DNA from: Cysteiniphilum sp. JM-1 | GTDB taxonomy: Bacteria; Pseudomonadota; Gammaproteobacteria; Francisellales; Francisellaceae | Assembly (NCBI RefSeq): GCF_008711525.1 | Contig: NZ_VXKS01000006.1 | Location: forward strand, 62,001-126,000 | Reading direction: 5' to 3' | Length of the DNA stretch: 64,000 bases | Shown here: positions 10,197-20,480 of the stretch, one piece after another | How positions within the stretch are numbered: the first letter of the stretch is position 1 | How the letters are laid out: each line of letters starts with the position of its first letter | Notes under the pieces: generated by a model | Databases searched by the model: none | What the model was told of the DNA's origin: nothing | The model's input: the letters and a program-made list of their open reading frames with translations, nothing else | Made by a program: the position numbers and the translations under genes

Positions 10197-10646
10197 TTAG
10201 TTTGCTTTTTGCTCTTGCTGCTTTTGTTGATAAATCATATCAAAGTTTACAGGTGCTAAGCATAATTGTGGAAAGCCGCCTTTAGCAACCAAATCAGAGA
10301 TTGCCTCGCGTGCATATGGATATAAAATGTTAGGGCAAAATGCATATTGCGCATGATCAAGTTGACCTTCTTCCATATTGGAAATAAGAAAAATACCAGC
10401 TTGTTGCACTTCTGCTTTGAAAGCATCATTAGTGCCGCATTTAACATCAGCTTCAACCGTTAACACAACTTCATACATATTTTCTTCAGGTAAGCCTGTC
10501 ACTTTAGTATTCAAAGCGACGTTTAATTCAGGCTTCCACTCTTGTTTAAACGCATCAGCACCCTTAGGAATTTCAAATGAAATATCTTTGGTGTAGAGTT
10601 TTTGGATTTGGAATTGAATATCAGGGGTATTTGTTTCAGTTGTCAT
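10197..10646 (-). CDS. secB: protein-export chaperone SecB
   Basis: SecB binds unfolded precursor proteins and hands them to SecA for export through SecYEG. The 149-residue protein carries the typical [14 protein letters not shown] start, the [10 protein letters not shown] strand, and the C-terminal [37 protein letters not shown] block. It is the last gene of a minus-strand cluster yibN-like, grxC, secB, the order known from enterobacteria. A TAAGGAAAG-type ribosome site precedes the ATG. Confidence 0.97.
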   Translation of the reverse strand: MTTETNTPDIQFQIQKLYTKDISFEIPKGADAFKQEWKPELNVALNTKVTGLPEENMYEVVLTVEADVKCGTNDAFKAEVQQAGIFLISNMEEGQLDHAQYAFCPNILYPYAREAISDLVAKGGFPQLCLAPVNFDMIYQQKQQEQKAN

Positions 10647-10675
10647 TATCTTTCCTTATATAGTTAAGTTAAGTG

Positions 10676-10927
10676 TTATTTTCCAAGTAATGGGTTAAGT
10701 TTATTGGCATCTTCAAGAGCATACAAGTCATCACAGCCACCGATGTGCTGATTATTGATGAATATTTGTGGCACCGTTGTGCGTCCTGCGGCACGCTTAA
10801 TCATTTCTTCGCGTAACTGAGGTTTATCACTGATATTATATTCAGCAAAGGTCACGCCTTTTTTGCTAAGCAATGCTTTGGCATTGATACAATAAGGGCA
10901 AGTTGGTTTAGTGTAGATTTCAATCAT
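10676..10927 (-). CDS. grxC: glutaredoxin 3
   Basis: GrxC is a small dithiol glutaredoxin that uses glutathione to reduce disulfides and mixed disulfides. The 83-residue protein has the active site CPYC at residues 10-13, TVPQIFI with the cis-proline, and GGCDDLYALE for glutathione binding. Its ATG overlaps the stop codon of the upstream rhodanese gene by four bases (ATGA), so translation is coupled. The order with secB downstream is conserved in gammaproteobacteria. Confidence 0.96.
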   Translation of the reverse strand: MIEIYTKPTCPYCINAKALLSKKGVTFAEYNISDKPQLREEMIKRAAGRTTVPQIFINNQHIGGCDDLYALEDANKLNPLLGK

Positions 10928-11430
10928 TTAGCTGTGCCTTTATCGTTTTTATCTTTTCTATTTTTTAGATCTTTCTTGTCAGTATTCATTTCATTATGTG
11001 CTACGGCTTTATTGTCAGTTGGTAATTTATCTTGTAACCATTGTTTGAAGCCACCCTTTAGCGTGTAAAGCTTATCAAAACCTGCCTTTTTTAACAAATC
11101 ACAAACACTAGCACTTTGCGCACCTGTTGCACAATAAACAACAATTGGATTGTTCTTGTATTTGTTAAGTGTTTTCGTGTTTTCTTTAAGCTCAGCAGCA
11201 CTACTATTGATCGCACCAACAATATGGCTTTCATTAAAAAGTTTGCTGTCGCGAATATCTAAGAATATGCCCTTATCACGGTTTGTGAGGTTAATGGCAT
11301 CTTGTATAGATAATTGAAAACGACCTGATTTAGCTTGGCGAATTTCGTAGCCAAGATAGATCAAAATGGCAAGTACAAAGATAATACATAGTATTAAGTT
11401 TTGAGAGATGAAATGACTCAGGTTTGACAT
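10924..11430 (-). CDS. membrane-anchored rhodanese-domain protein (YibN-like)
   Basis: This 168-residue protein has one N-terminal membrane span (about residues 10-30, FISQNLILCIIFVLAILIYLG) and a cytoplasmic rhodanese domain with the active loop YCATGAQS, whose Cys could carry sulfur. A Lys/Asp-rich tail follows. I chose ATG at 11430 because AGGA lies at a good distance, although the frame stays open further upstream to 11487. The arrangement with grxC and secB matches E. coli yibN. The sulfur donor and acceptor are unknown. Confidence 0.88.
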   Translation of the reverse strand: MSNLSHFISQNLILCIIFVLAILIYLGYEIRQAKSGRFQLSIQDAINLTNRDKGIFLDIRDSKLFNESHIVGAINSSAAELKENTKTLNKYKNNPIVVYCATGAQSASVCDLLKKAGFDKLYTLKGGFKQWLQDKLPTDNKAVAHNEMNTDKKDLKNRKDKNDKGTAK

Positions 11431-11527
11431 GTTTTTCCTATTTTTATATTTGTTTTTAGTGCGAGTCCCAAGATTATTAAGGAGCAAGCTTATTAGTTAA
11501 CAAAGTGGATTATAGCGGGTTTGAAAT

Positions 11528-12415
11528 TTAATGAGAAGCCAAACTTGGCACGCTTTTTTTTACAAGTAATTCAATCGCTTTTAGCCATTTAGTAATTGCT
11601 GAACCACGGCGATAAACCAGACCAATCTCACGAAAAGGAGCAGGTGCCTTAAAGTCAATATAATGAATACCATTGTGTGAGGTAAGTGTGGCAATCTCAG
11701 GAATAATGGTGATGCCAAGTTTAGCAATAACCATTTGCCTTAAAGTCTCAAGACCTGTGGCATTGCACTGAATACTTTGCGCGGGATTGATGTTTAAAGA
11801 TAATACCTGTTCGCGTAGGCAGTGCCCTTTTTCTAAGAAAAGCATGGCTTCATCGTCAAGTTTCGATATATCAATCTCAGGCAGTTGACTTAATGGATGC
11901 CCATCATACACAGCGAGTTTAAAGGTGTCTTTAAATAGTGGCAAAAACTCAAGCCCTTGTGGTAGTGAGTCATATGCTAAAAGAGCGGCATCAATTTTAC
12001 CTGATTGCAGCATTTGAATGAGAATGGGGCTTTTTTCCTCAATAGGGTATATCTTAATAGGACTCTTATCCGCTAAGGTTGTGTGAATAAGTTGTGGTAA
12101 CAGATAGTGAGCAAGGGTTGGAAACAAGCCAATTCTAAACAGCAAATCTTCTGTTTTATTATGCGTTGCTGCCAAATCTTTGATGTCTTGAACAATGGTT
12201 AATAAAGATTGTGCCTTGTCAATAATCTGCTGCCCAATAGCTGTAACAAGCACACTTTTTTGGAAGCGTTCAAAAATGGCAACGCCTAACTCATCCTCAA
12301 GCTTTTTGATTTGCATACTAAGTGCCGGTTGACTGACAAAGCAATCTTGTGCTGCTTTATTGAAGTTCTTATGTTTGGCAACAGCAATAATATATTCTAA
12401 GTCACGGATATTCAT
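11528..12415 (-). CDS. oxyR: LysR-family regulator, OxyR-like
   Basis: OxyR senses peroxide and activates antioxidant genes. This 295-residue protein has the LysR N-terminal helix-turn-helix (MNIRDLEYIIAVAKHKNFNKAAQDCFVSQPALS region) and an effector domain with GHCLREQ, the OxyR peroxidatic cysteine motif. The cysteine falls at residue 199, the same number as in E. coli. The partner cysteine, position 208 in E. coli, is Asn here. ATG at 12415 gives the normal OxyR length; the longer frame to 12490 is unlikely. The gene is divergent from parE. Confidence 0.85.
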   Translation of the reverse strand: MNIRDLEYIIAVAKHKNFNKAAQDCFVSQPALSMQIKKLEDELGVAIFERFQKSVLVTAIGQQIIDKAQSLLTIVQDIKDLAATHNKTEDLLFRIGLFPTLAHYLLPQLIHTTLADKSPIKIYPIEEKSPILIQMLQSGKIDAALLAYDSLPQGLEFLPLFKDTFKLAVYDGHPLSQLPEIDISKLDDEAMLFLEKGHCLREQVLSLNINPAQSIQCNATGLETLRQMVIAKLGITIIPEIATLTSHNGIHYIDFKAPAPFREIGLVYRRGSAITKWLKAIELLVKKSVPSLASH

Positions 12416-12492
12416 AATTTTCCATTCAAGGCAGCATTTAGATTTAAGATTACTCGATTTTGTGCCAGAATAAACGATAAAATTAGACATAA

Positions 12493-14403
<1,911 letters not shown>

Positions 14404-14418
14404 TTCAGTTAAGAGAAA

Positions 14419-15204
14419 TTATAAAAAAGATACTTCTTTGCCATCATAAACATAGTTTAAATAGGAATCCAAGGTATAACCTTGTGAGCGTACAGCTTTG
14501 ATTGGTGAGCTTGAGTTATGCCCTTGGGTAAGCTTATTACGTAAGCGATGCACATGAATGTTGACATCACGTATCATGCTTTCTTTAACATTTAAATTAA
14601 GATATTTGGCAATTTCTTCACGCATAAAGGTTTTGCTTGGATCTGATAGTAGCATTTTTAGTAAAGCGCCTTCTTTATCCGTTAAGTAAATGTCGGAATG
14701 ATCAGGGTGTGTCACTAATGATTTGCGCGGATGATATACCCATTTGCCAAATTGAATCTGACTGTAGTCACTAATGTTTATATCTTCAATATTGACTGAT
14801 CCAGTAATGGCATACGGTGATTGCGAGGTATTGCGATCACGTAATTTTGCTTTGATGCGAGCCATTAATACGTGCTGATTATAAGGAATTTCGACATAGT
14901 CATCAGCACCTGCTTCAAAACATAAGACGATTTCGGTTGCATCAGTACTTTTTGAGACAAAAATAATTGCCATGCTTGGGTGGCGTTCACGAATATTTTT
15001 GCACAGTTCAATGCCGTACATATCCGGCAGTAATAAATCAAGGAGTACTACTTTGGTGTTTTTATTGGCAGCCAGTAGATCCAAGGCTTCCTGTCCTGAG
15101 TGGGCAACGTTCGTCTGATGTAAATAACGTTGAAGTAATGTTTGTAAATCTTTGGTATTTTCTTTATTGGTACTAACCAATAATATGCTACTGTCGTCTT
15201 TCAT
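14419..15204 (-). CDS. OmpR-type response regulator with atypical receiver
   Basis: The protein has a receiver domain (about residues 5-118) and a C-terminal winged-helix DNA-binding domain of the OmpR class (about 150-255, with YLTDKEGALLKMLL and the recognition region RDVNIHVHRLRNKL). The phosphoacceptor Asp is kept in LLDLLLPD (residue 56), but the acidic pair after ILLV is Ser-Thr and the conserved Lys before Pro is Ile (EIPYN). No sensor kinase gene is nearby. ATG 15204 is preferred because of GAGAGA upstream; in-frame ATGs reach back to 15222. It is a transcription regulator of unknown targets. Confidence 0.85.
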   Translation of the reverse strand: MKDDSSILLVSTNKENTKDLQTLLQRYLHQTNVAHSGQEALDLLAANKNTKVVLLDLLLPDMYGIELCKNIRERHPSMAIIFVSKSTDATEIVLCFEAGADDYVEIPYNQHVLMARIKAKLRDRNTSQSPYAITGSVNIEDINISDYSQIQFGKWVYHPRKSLVTHPDHSDIYLTDKEGALLKMLLSDPSKTFMREEIAKYLNLNVKESMIRDVNIHVHRLRNKLTQGHNSSSPIKAVRSQGYTLDSYLNYVYDGKEVSFL

Positions 15205-15445
15205 AGGGTCTCTCATCATCATTTGGTTAAAAATCTCCCAGACTATTGTGAATAAAAGCTTAAACTAAATAACACATAGTCACATTGTGCGTAATTATAT
15301 TTAAAATATTTCTGACTTTCCATGTTGTTTACAGCATAACTGCTTAAAAAGTGATGTAATATTCATAATTATTGTATCGAGCAGATAAAAAATAGTAAAA
15401 AACAGATCGTTTATGCTTTTAGTATTTTATGTAATTTCCCCTTAA

Positions 15446-15474
15446 TTGAGTTTGTCTTCTTTGTGATCTATACC
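15446..15474 (+). promoter_or_regulatory. predicted sigma-70 promoter of msrA
   Basis: TTGAGT at 15446-15451 and TATACC at 15469-15474 are separated by 17 bases, and msrA starts 34 bases further on. This is a pattern match only. The rest of the 15205-15508 gap is very AT-rich and contains no gene that I can see. Confidence 0.45.
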
Positions 15475-15508
15475 TTAAGCATCTGAAGGATTAATTCGGA
15501 GTGATAAA

Positions 15509-16087
15509 ATGTTGAAAAATATAAAATTTTTAAGCGTGCTAGGGTGCGTGTTTTTAGTCCAATTGGGTTATGCCAAGATGAGTACGGCGATTGTCGCAGG
15601 AGGTTGTTTTTGGTGTATGCAGGCTGATTTTGATAAGCTTAAAGGTGTAGTAAAAACTGAAGTGGGCTATGATGGTGGTACGACTTTGTATCCAAACTAT
15701 AAGCAGGTATCCCAAGGAAAAACAGACCACTTGGAAGTCGTTAAAGTCTGGTATGAGGATGAAGTTTTGGGGTATGCGCAGTTTTTAAATTATTTCTTTA
15801 AGCATATTGATCCCACCGTTAAAAATGGACAATTTTGTGATTTGGGAGAACAATATCAAAGCGCTATTTTATACGAAAATGATGGACAAAAGGCAGTGGC
15901 TCAAGCAGTGCTTGATAACATAAAAAATTATTTAAATAAACCAATATATACAGAGTTGCGTCCAAGTACTACCTTTACTCCTGCGGAAGAATATCACCAA
16001 AAGTACTATTTAAAAAATCCTATTAGTTATGCGTTTTACCGTTGGCAATGTGGGCGTGATGCGCGCTTAAAGGAAGTTTGGCAATAA
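15509..16087 (+). CDS. msrA: peptide methionine sulfoxide reductase MsrA, exported
   Basis: MsrA reduces S-methionine sulfoxide in proteins. The 192-residue protein shows the active-site GGCFWC, the VGYDGG motif, GKTDHLEVVKVWYE, and the C-terminal EEYHQKYYLKNP. It begins with a hydrophobic stretch (MLKNIKFLSVLGCVFLVQLGYA) that looks like a signal peptide, so it probably works in the periplasm, unlike the usual cytoplasmic MsrA. It converges on sthA, with only two bases between stop codons. A predicted promoter lies upstream. Confidence 0.93.
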   Translation: MLKNIKFLSVLGCVFLVQLGYAKMSTAIVAGGCFWCMQADFDKLKGVVKTEVGYDGGTTLYPNYKQVSQGKTDHLEVVKVWYEDEVLGYAQFLNYFFKHIDPTVKNGQFCDLGEQYQSAILYENDGQKAVAQAVLDNIKNYLNKPIYTELRPSTTFTPAEEYHQKYYLKNPISYAFYRWQCGRDARLKEVWQ

Positions 16088-16089
16088 GT

Positions 16090-17490
16090 TTACAGCCTGT
16101 TTAATCCATTTAAAGCTGCGACGCGATAAGCTTCCGCCATGGTCGGGTAGTTAAATGTTGTATTGATAAAATACATCAATGTATTGGCTTTGCCTTTTTG
16201 TGACATGATCGCCTGTCCGATGTGAATAATCTCAGAAGCTTGACTACCAAAGCAGTGAATCCCTAATAACTGTAGTGTTTCACGATGAAAAATAAGCTTA
16301 AGCATGCCCGCGGTTTTACCTGAGATTTGCGCGCGCGCAAGATCCTTAAAAAATGCATGTCCCACCTCGTAAGGAATTTTTTCTTCGGTGAGTTCTTGCT
16401 CAGTTTTGCCAACCGAGCTGATCTCAGGCAAGGTATAAATTCCCGTTGGAATATCCTTGATTAAATGATTGGTACACTTGCCTTCGGCAATATGCGTTGC
16501 AGCAAAGCGCCCTTGGTCAAAGGCGGCAGAAGCAAGTGATGGGTAACCAACGACATCGCCTACGGCATAAATATGAGGATGCTTAATGGTTTGATAGTTT
16601 TGATTAACCTCGATTGATCCACGGATATTCGCCTCAATATCAATCGCATCTAGCCCCAGTTGATCGGTATTTCCTGTGCGTCCTTGGGCAAATAATAGGT
16701 AGTCTGATTTGATAATTTTATTTGATTTTAACTTTAAGATTACCTCATTATCATTGGCATCAATGCTGTCATAATGCTCGTTGTGATGGGTGCGAATACC
16801 TTGCTCGCGAAAGTGGTAACTTAAGGCATCAATAATTTCATTATCAAGAAAGGATAATAAGCGCTCTCGATTATTAATCAAATTGACACGGATTTTTAAT
16901 GTGCGGAAAATAGAGGCATATTCGCAGCCAATAACACCTGCACCATAAATAGAGATGGTTTTGGGGTTGTCATTAAGGTGTAAAATGCTATCGCTGTCCA
17001 AAATACGCGGATGATTAAAATCAATATCTTTGGGGTGATAAGGTCTTGAGCCGGTGGCAATGACAAAATATTTTGCTTTGAACTGCTCTTTGGTTTGCTC
17101 TTCTTCGTGTGCTGAGCAAATACAAATAGTATGAGGGTCTATAAATCGTGCAAAGCCATGCAACATGTCAACATTGTTGCGTTTGTAAAACCCAGTTTTT
17201 AGTTCAGTTTGGGCATTGATGACATGTGATGCATTTTCCAGCATCTGAGGGTAGCTATAGTCATGGTATTTTGCATGAAAAGAAAATTGAGATACCGCAT
17301 GTCGCAGTGCTTTGCTTGGGATTGTGCCTTGATGTGTACAGTTGCCGCCGATAAGTTCGGATTCAACAATTGCTACTTTAAGACCTGATTTTGCGGCTTT
17401 AATTGCTGCACCTTCACCACCAGGTCCACTGCCAATGACAATGACGTCGTAGTGAAAAGAATCGAAAGAGTCAAAAGAATCGAATTGCAT
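16090..17490 (-). CDS. sthA: soluble pyridine nucleotide transhydrogenase
   Basis: SthA is a flavoprotein that moves electrons between NADPH and NAD. The protein has an FAD-binding [10 protein letters not shown] near the N-terminus, the single-cysteine motif [13 protein letters not shown] (transhydrogenases have this instead of the paired cysteines of lipoamide dehydrogenase), a second NAD-binding [11 protein letters not shown] and a C-terminal dimerisation domain. Start ATG 17490 gives 466 residues, the normal length; the frame is open to 17601 without support. The first residues are a short repeat, DSFDSFDSF, before the flavin domain. Confidence 0.94.
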   Translation of the reverse strand: MQFDSFDSFDSFHYDVIVIGSGPGGEGAAIKAAKSGLKVAIVESELIGGNCTHQGTIPSKALRHAVSQFSFHAKYHDYSYPQMLENASHVINAQTELKTGFYKRNNVDMLHGFARFIDPHTICICSAHEEEQTKEQFKAKYFVIATGSRPYHPKDIDFNHPRILDSDSILHLNDNPKTISIYGAGVIGCEYASIFRTLKIRVNLINNRERLLSFLDNEIIDALSYHFREQGIRTHHNEHYDSIDANDNEVILKLKSNKIIKSDYLLFAQGRTGNTDQLGLDAIDIEANIRGSIEVNQNYQTIKHPHIYAVGDVVGYPSLASAAFDQGRFAATHIAEGKCTNHLIKDIPTGIYTLPEISSVGKTEQELTEEKIPYEVGHAFFKDLARAQISGKTAGMLKLIFHRETLQLLGIHCFGSQASEIIHIGQAIMSQKGKANTLMYFINTTFNYPTMAEAYRVAALNGLNRL

Positions 17491-17581
17491 GGTGTTTACG
17501 CCTTTCTGGAAATTTGCTGCAAATTGTAGCATATGGAATATCGCCGTGTGGAACTTTTTAAGCATTGTTTCAGCGCAATGA

Positions 17582-17609
17582 TTGCCAAGTATCAAAAGCA
17601 CGCTACAAT
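17582..17609 (+). promoter_or_regulatory. predicted sigma-70 promoter of cvpA
   Basis: TTGCCA (17582-17587) and TACAAT (17604-17609) are 16 bases apart, followed by AAGGA and the cvpA ATG. This is a sequence match and has not been tested. Confidence 0.5.
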
Positions 17610-17640
17610 AAAAGCTGTTTTAGGCTTATAAGGAAAAATA

Positions 17641-18285
17641 ATGTCACTGCTAAATTGGCTTGATTGGATTTTTATTATTATCGTGTTTGGCTTTGCGATT
17701 ATTGGTTTTTCGCAAGGTTTTGTGCGTGGGTTAATCTCATTGCTTACTTGGTTGATTGCTGCGGTGTCGGCGTATTTCTTTGCAGACTCTCTTGATATGA
17801 ATTTTGCTGCAAAATGGTTTAACTCACCTGAAGTGGCATTTTGGATGTCGTTTTTTGCCATTGTCGTGATCGTTTGGATCTTAGGTGGTATTGTGCATAT
17901 TATTTTTGGTGTTTTTCGCAAAGATAATCAGACGGTTACGGATCGCTTATTGGGCTTTTTATTTGGCATTGTTAAATCAACGCTTGTGGTTAGCTTAATT
18001 GTTGGTGTGCTTAGTTATAATAAGGCGCTCACTGAGCAGAAAGCTTGGCAGGACTCATTACTGGTGCCATGGCTGGTTAAAGGCGCGGTTTGGGTTGATC
18101 ATAAATTACCAGAGGATGTCCATCAGAAAATACATAACAACAGTATCTACAAATATAATCCAAATGACAAAAACAGTGATGAAGGCAAGCCAGCAACTGA
18201 TAATAATGATGCTCAAAATAACTCAAATGGTTATCAAGAGCAGGAATTCCATAAGTCAAAAGCTGAGTTAGATGCTATTGGCTAA
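17641..18285 (+). CDS. cvpA: CvpA-family membrane protein
   Basis: CvpA is an inner-membrane protein needed for colicin V export in E. coli and linked to envelope stress tolerance. This 214-residue protein has the family start LNWLDWIFIIIVFGFAIIGFSQGFVRGLISLLTW, about four membrane spans in the first 140 residues, and a hydrophilic Asn/Asp-rich tail. In many bacteria cvpA lies next to purF, but purF is not present here; the 6S RNA gene follows on the other strand. A good promoter and ribosome site precede the ATG. Confidence 0.9.
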   Translation: MSLLNWLDWIFIIIVFGFAIIGFSQGFVRGLISLLTWLIAAVSAYFFADSLDMNFAAKWFNSPEVAFWMSFFAIVVIVWILGGIVHIIFGVFRKDNQTVTDRLLGFLFGIVKSTLVVSLIVGVLSYNKALTEQKAWQDSLLVPWLVKGAVWVDHKLPEDVHQKIHNNSIYKYNPNDKNSDEGKPATDNNDAQNNSNGYQEQEFHKSKAELDAIG

Positions 18286-18332
18286 AAGTACAGCATTGGA
18301 AAAAATGAAAAAAAAGAGAAGGAAAATTTTAT

Positions 18333-18526
18333 AGTGCCGCCCATATCTGCCGCTGCTTACATGGCTCTTGAACCCTCAAGAACCAAGTGGGTGCGTTTGC
18401 TGTTCGTTGGGCTTCTCAGTCAGGCTGAGCATGCACGCTAAAACAAGTATCTACGCTCCCGATATAAATACATCGGCTCAAGAATGTAAGGACTGGCTAA
18501 CAGCACAGGCAACACTAAACTTACAC
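18333..18526 (-). ncRNA. ssrS: 6S RNA
   Basis: On the minus strand this region matches 6S RNA, which binds sigma-70 RNA polymerase as a promoter mimic. Shared landmarks in order are GCCAGTCC, GAGCCGAT, GCATGCTCAG, GAGAAGCC, GGTTCTTGAGGGTTCAAG and GCAGCGGCAG. The ends close a stem: AGTGTTGCC (from 18517) pairs fully with GGCGGCACT (to 18333), giving about 185 bases, close to the E. coli length. A T-rich stretch after 18333 could be the terminator. It lies beside ygfB; in E. coli, ssrS is also in the ygfB-zapA neighbourhood. Confidence 0.92.
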
Positions 18527-18531
18527 TTGAA

Positions 18532-18560
18532 ATCATAGAAGCATATGTTACTAAGTGCAA
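18532..18560 (-). promoter_or_regulatory. predicted promoter of 6S RNA
   Basis: Read on the minus strand, TTGCAC (18560-18555) and TATGAT (18537-18532) are separated by exactly 17 bases and would start transcription near 18526, a few bases before the closing stem of 6S RNA. Confidence 0.65.
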
Positions 18561-18607
18561 GTGATTTGTTGTAAAAAAAATGATACGATAGAGGCATCTT
18601 GATTATA

Positions 18608-19189
18608 ATGATAAAAACACTTATGCAAATAACGGAAAAACAAGTTTTACCTGATTATCAGGAGGTTACTGCTGCACTTCGTAAAATCAATGCTTTATCT
18701 GAAGCTTCTGAAGCGCATGCTTTATTGTGTGCGCTTTTTACAGGGGGTGCTGAGGTGCGTATTGAAGCGTGGATGGACTCGCTGATGGCTGAGCCAATTG
18801 AGGCAGGTGATGTTGTCGCACAAGGTGCATTAAAAGTATTAGCCGAAATGTATCAGGTAACAAAAGCCCAGTTTTTGGCGCAGGATATGCATTTTGATTT
18901 ATTGTTACCTGATGATGACGAGAAATTCTATATGCGCATTGATGCGTTAGCAATGTGGTGCCAAGGTTTTTTATCAGGATTGGGCTTGATGGAGATCGAT
19001 TACACCAAAGGCTCTGTTGAGGTTCAAGAGGCGATTACTGATTTAATCGATATGTCGCGCTTGCAATATGATGATGAAGTCACAGGGCAAGAGGATGAAG
19101 AAAGAGCCTATATGGAGTTAGTTGAATATACGAAGGTTGCGGTACTTCTGATCCATAGCGAGTTTGGGCTTAAACGCTTGTATTCATAA
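18608..19189 (+). CDS. ygfB: UPF0149 family protein YgfB
   Basis: YgfB is a small acidic protein of the UPF0149 family; in Pseudomonas it has been linked to antibiotic resistance regulation, but its general role is not settled. The protein keeps family features: an early EAHALLCALFTGG, FDLLLPDDD in the middle, ALAMWCQGFLSGLGL, and acidic QYDDEVTGQEDEERAYMELVEYTKVAVLLIHSEF. The start is uncertain: ATG 18608 is used, but TTG 18599 lies closer to GAGG. It is divergent from 6S RNA and 22 bases ahead of deoB. Confidence 0.85.
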   Translation: MIKTLMQITEKQVLPDYQEVTAALRKINALSEASEAHALLCALFTGGAEVRIEAWMDSLMAEPIEAGDVVAQGALKVLAEMYQVTKAQFLAQDMHFDLLLPDDDEKFYMRIDALAMWCQGFLSGLGLMEIDYTKGSVEVQEAITDLIDMSRLQYDDEVTGQEDEERAYMELVEYTKVAVLLIHSEFGLKRLYS

Positions 19190-19211
19190 ATATATCTTGA
19201 GGAAAACATTC

Positions 19212-20480
19212 GTGTTAAATAATAAGAAAGTAATTATATTATTAATGGATTCTTTTGGTATTGGTGAAGCTAAAGATGCCAAACTATTTGGTGATCAAGG
19301 TGCCGATACCTTGGGTCATATTGTTGATTATCGTGCGCAGTATAAAAGATCGTTAGATTTACCAAATCTTGCCAAACGTGGTTTGCAAAAAGCCGCAGAG
19401 TTAAGTCGTGCACGTAAGCTTACGATTGACTTATCTGAAGAAGAGCCTGTTGTTGAAGCCAAATATGGTTATTGTGTTGAAAATAGCAAAGGCAAAGATA
19501 CGCCAAGTGGTCACTGGGAGATTGCAGGTGTGCCGGTGATGTTTGATTGGCATTATTTCACACAAAGTCACCATGCCGATGGTGAAGATGAATCAGTATT
19601 TCCTAAAGCATTTATTGATGAATGGTTAAAGCGCAGTGAGTTAACGCAAGGTGTGATTGATGCAGGTCATGCATCAGGTACTGAAGTGCTTAAAACACAT
19701 GGCGTTGAGCATTGTTTGACGGAAAAGCCAATTATTTACACCTCAGCGGATAGTGTGTTTCAGGTTGCAGCGCATGAGGAGTATTTTGGTTTAGAGCGTT
19801 TGCTTAAGATATGCAAGATTGCACGTGAGCTTCTGGATGAAATGGGATTGGTAGTAGGACGCGTGATCGCACGTCCCTTTATTGGCGAATCAGCAAATGA
19901 GTATGCGCGCACTGGAAATCGCAAAGACTATTCGGTGTTGCCGCCTGAGGCTACCTTGTTGGATAAATTAAAAGAAGCCGGTGGTGAAGTGATTTCAATT
20001 GGTAAAATTGCCGATATTTATGCTAATCAAGGAATAACACAAAGCATTAAAGGCACGGGGCTGACAGAGTTGTTCGATGTGACACTGTCAACTTATCAAA
20101 GTGCTAAACCTAATTCGCTTATTTTTACTAATTTTGTCGATTTTGATTCAAGTTTTGGTCATCGCCGTGATATTGAGGGCTATGCCAAAGCATTGGAGTA
20201 TTTTGACTCACGCCTACCCGAGCTTGATCAACTACTAGATGATGACACGATAGTTATTATTGCAGCGGATCATGGTTGTGATCCAAGCTGGCAGGGAACA
20301 GATCACACGCGTGAGCATATTCCTTTTTTGGTGTGGAGCAATAATATCACGACTGAATGCATTGGCGAGCGTATGAGCTTTGCCGATATTGGTCAGAGTA
20401 TCGCTGATTATATGGGATTAGCACCCTTAAGCTTTGGGCAATCGATTTTCAAATCAGCGGATATGGCACATGTCGATTGA
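19212..20480 (+). CDS. deoB: phosphopentomutase
   Basis: DeoB moves phosphate between C1 and C5 of ribose or deoxyribose, linking nucleoside cleavage to sugar breakdown. It belongs to the alkaline phosphatase superfamily and shows the metal-binding DSFGIGEAKDA near the N-terminus, GKDTPSGHWEIAG with the phosphorylated Thr, and C-terminal AADHGCDPSWQGTDHTREHIPFL. GTG 19212 is chosen as the start, giving 422 residues, because GAGGA lies eight bases upstream; the longer ATG 19164 would overlap ygfB. The end overlaps deoC. Confidence 0.95.
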   Translation: MLNNKKVIILLMDSFGIGEAKDAKLFGDQGADTLGHIVDYRAQYKRSLDLPNLAKRGLQKAAELSRARKLTIDLSEEEPVVEAKYGYCVENSKGKDTPSGHWEIAGVPVMFDWHYFTQSHHADGEDESVFPKAFIDEWLKRSELTQGVIDAGHASGTEVLKTHGVEHCLTEKPIIYTSADSVFQVAAHEEYFGLERLLKICKIARELLDEMGLVVGRVIARPFIGESANEYARTGNRKDYSVLPPEATLLDKLKEAGGEVISIGKIADIYANQGITQSIKGTGLTELFDVTLSTYQSAKPNSLIFTNFVDFDSSFGHRRDIEGYAKALEYFDSRLPELDQLLDDDTIVIIAADHGCDPSWQGTDHTREHIPFLVWSNNITTECIGERMSFADIGQSIADYMGLAPLSFGQSIFKSADMAHVD

